Shown here piece by piece: positions 12,893 to 14,242 of a stretch of DNA of 14,242 bases. The position numbers were made by a program, and so were the translations under genes. Location of the stretch: assembly GCA_964369405.1 (NCBI GenBank), contig CAYJGB010000039.1:1-14242 (forward strand), written 5' to 3'. The DNA is from CAYJFG01 sp964369405. GTDB taxonomy: Bacteria > Bacillota > Clostridia > Oscillospirales > Acutalibacteraceae. The notes under the pieces were generated by a model that ran no database searches, was not told where the DNA came from, and saw nothing but the letters and a program-made list of their open reading frames with translations. Numbering within the stretch: the first letter of the stretch is position 1; each line of letters opens with the position of its first letter.

Positions 12893-13693
12893 TTGATTAT
12901 AGAACTAACAAGCACTGATTTTAACGAATTGAGGGAATTAATGATCCAAGTCCATAACCTTCACGTTAAAAATCGTCCTGTCATATACAACGATATTGAT
13001 CCACTTTCCAGAGAATATTTTGAATTTTTGCAAAATGATGAAAATACTATAGCTTTAGTATATGACCTGAATTCTTCGGTGGTTACGTATTGCATAGCAA
13101 CTTTGAAAGAAGTATCAAAAAATCCTATACTCAAAGAGCGTAAGGTTGGGGTTATAGACGCTCTGTGCGTTGATGAACAATTAAGACACTGCCCAACCGT
13201 ACAAACCTTTTACAGCAGAATGGAGAACAACAAAATGAGTTATACAATACGAAAAGCAGAGCTGACCGATAAAGACGAAATTTTGAGAATAGCACGAGAT
13301 GTAACCGATAAAATCACCAGACAATATTTAGGCGATGAAGCAGTAGATTTGTATATCAACAGTGGCTCATGTGATAATGACATGGTAAATGATATTCCCA
13401 ACATGAGCATATTGCTGAAATATGATAAACTTATAGGAATGATGATATGGCGTGAGGAACTGATGCATTTTTTAATGATAGATATACCATTCCACGGCAC
13501 AGGCGCTGTGAGGTATTTTTGTGACAAAATTATTCCTGAAAAATTAAAGCAGTATAAAGAACTAAAATTAGAATGTTTTGATGCGAATGAAAGAGGAAAT
13601 GCTTTTTATGTTAAAAGTGCTTGGAAAGAATATGATAGAATAAAAGACGAAATGACAGGTGGAAACAGAATATTATATAAGCTCACAAAATAA
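12893..13693 (+). CDS. GNAT acetyltransferase chimera (deleted GNAT joined to an intact one)
   Basis: One 266-residue frame, starting at TTG with GGGAG 10 bases before, contains two GNAT units. Residues 1-99 are the front of a GNAT protein up to VIDALCVDEQLRH; the acetyl-CoA loop (Q/RxxGxG/A) that should follow is absent, and the sequence jumps to CPTVQTFYSRM, which resembles the closing FYxxxG region. Residues 115-266 form a second, apparently complete GNAT that opens MSYTIRKAELTDKDEILRIA and closes with NAFYVKSAWKEY. This second unit has its own ATG at 13235 with GGAG upstream and may be the real functional protein (152 residues). The first unit is probably inactive. Substrates are unknown. 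Confidence 0.7.
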   Translation: MIIELTSTDFNELRELMIQVHNLHVKNRPVIYNDIDPLSREYFEFLQNDENTIALVYDLNSSVVTYCIATLKEVSKNPILKERKVGVIDALCVDEQLRHCPTVQTFYSRMENNKMSYTIRKAELTDKDEILRIARDVTDKITRQYLGDEAVDLYINSGSCDNDMVNDIPNMSILLKYDKLIGMMIWREELMHFLMIDIPFHGTGAVRYFCDKIIPEKLKQYKELKLECFDANERGNAFYVKSAWKEYDRIKDEMTGGNRILYKLTK

Positions 13694-13803
13694 GTAGTTG
13701 ACGGTATAAAGCACAGCCTAACCATTTAAACAAATTAAGAGTGATAACCTTTAAGTAACAATTTTAGAGAGGTTGAACGCTTACATCAGCACGGAGATAA
13801 TTT

Positions 13804-14242
13804 ATGGCAACGTTGAAAAAAATCAAAATTAATGATGATGACATATTACGTGAGGAACTCGATTTGCTGTTTGAAAAAGCTACACAAAATCAAGTTGCCT
13901 CTTGGGCAATAGAGATTGCGACACATATTTTACAAGAATATGCTCCACAATTTTTAAATAATGAAATAATATACTCTGGATTTTTAATTAATCAAAAATG
14001 GCAAGATGGTGCAGTAAGAATGTACGACGCAAGACAAGTTGGTTTTCGAATACATAGACTTGCAAAAAGTTGTGAAGATAAATTGCACAATTAGCTTTGC
14101 GTGTTGCAGGTCAAGCGGTAGCAACAGGACATATGAAAGAACATGGTATGCTCGCTTCTGATTATGCAATTAAACTTATAAATTTAAGTAGTAACTTTGA
14201 AAAAAGTAAAGCAACAAATGAGCGTTTATGGCAAATTAATAA
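13804..14242 (+). pseudogene. Frameshifted putative immunity protein
   Basis: GGAG stands eight bases before ATG. The first 96 residues (ELDLLFEKATQNQVASWAIE, then WQDGAVRMYDARQVGFRIHR) match the 'putative immunity protein' family found in Bacillota. The frame stops at 14092, but the family's second half continues at once in the next frame: from about 14085 codons read AQLALRVAGQAVATGHMKEH, then LASDYAIKLINL and NERLWQIN up to the window end. A one-base loss (or two-base gain) near 14080-14090 explains this. The complete protein would have about 146 residues or slightly more; the last codons lie beyond the window. Function is not established; the family name comes from polymorphic-toxin contexts, and no toxin gene is visible here. 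Confidence 0.75.

Overview
The window is AT-rich DNA with strong AGGAGG-type ribosome binding sites and some GTG/TTG starts. It encodes an Ada/AlkD/MGMT alkylation-repair set, an ECF sigma factor with an RsgI-like anti-sigma factor, and debris of a Gram-positive conjugative element. Together these point to a low-GC Bacillota, most likely an anaerobic member of the Clostridia. The species cannot be fixed from this window.

Layout. (1) 34-576, minus strand: two remnants of a conjugative element, a VirB4-like C-terminal tail and the N-terminus of a membrane-anchored cell-wall hydrolase. (2) 656-2738, minus strand: a three-gene operon for a secreted Asp-rich (probably Ca2+-binding) repeat protein, an ECF sigma factor and a membrane RsgI-type anti-sigma factor with a Gly/Asn repeat tail. 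It has a candidate ECF-type promoter in front and a hairpin behind. (3) 3017-4347, plus strand: a four-gene iron-sulfur operon (ferredoxin, NapH-like membrane protein, ArsR-type repressor, second ferredoxin). Its promoter is overlapped by a near-perfect 34-bp palindrome, and the repressor has the paired-cysteine spacing of the persulfide sensors BigR and SqrR. A SAM methyltransferase follows. (4) 5147-8850, plus strand: a small XRE regulator, a PAS/HD-GYP/PAS c-di-GMP phosphodiesterase with a cysteine motif in both PAS domains, and an ABC-2 exporter pair, ending at a bidirectional terminator. (5) 8897-12705, minus strand: an alkylation-damage operon (decayed alkA, alkD-like, adaA, adaB/ogt, an antibiotic-biosynthesis-monooxygenase-fold protein, DUF1848, DUF5655-like), tightly packed with 1-26 base overlaps. 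(6) 12799-14242, plus strand: a GNAT acetyltransferase chimera and a frameshifted putative immunity protein.

Two themes stand out. The first is two self-contained sensory circuits: the ECF/anti-sigma/secreted-repeat operon, and the ArsR/Fe-S operon that looks built to sense reactive sulfur. The second is gene erosion: at least five genes are truncated, fused by deletion or frameshifted, mostly at the two ends of the window and at the edge of the repair operon. All functional assignments come from reading motifs by eye; no database search was run.
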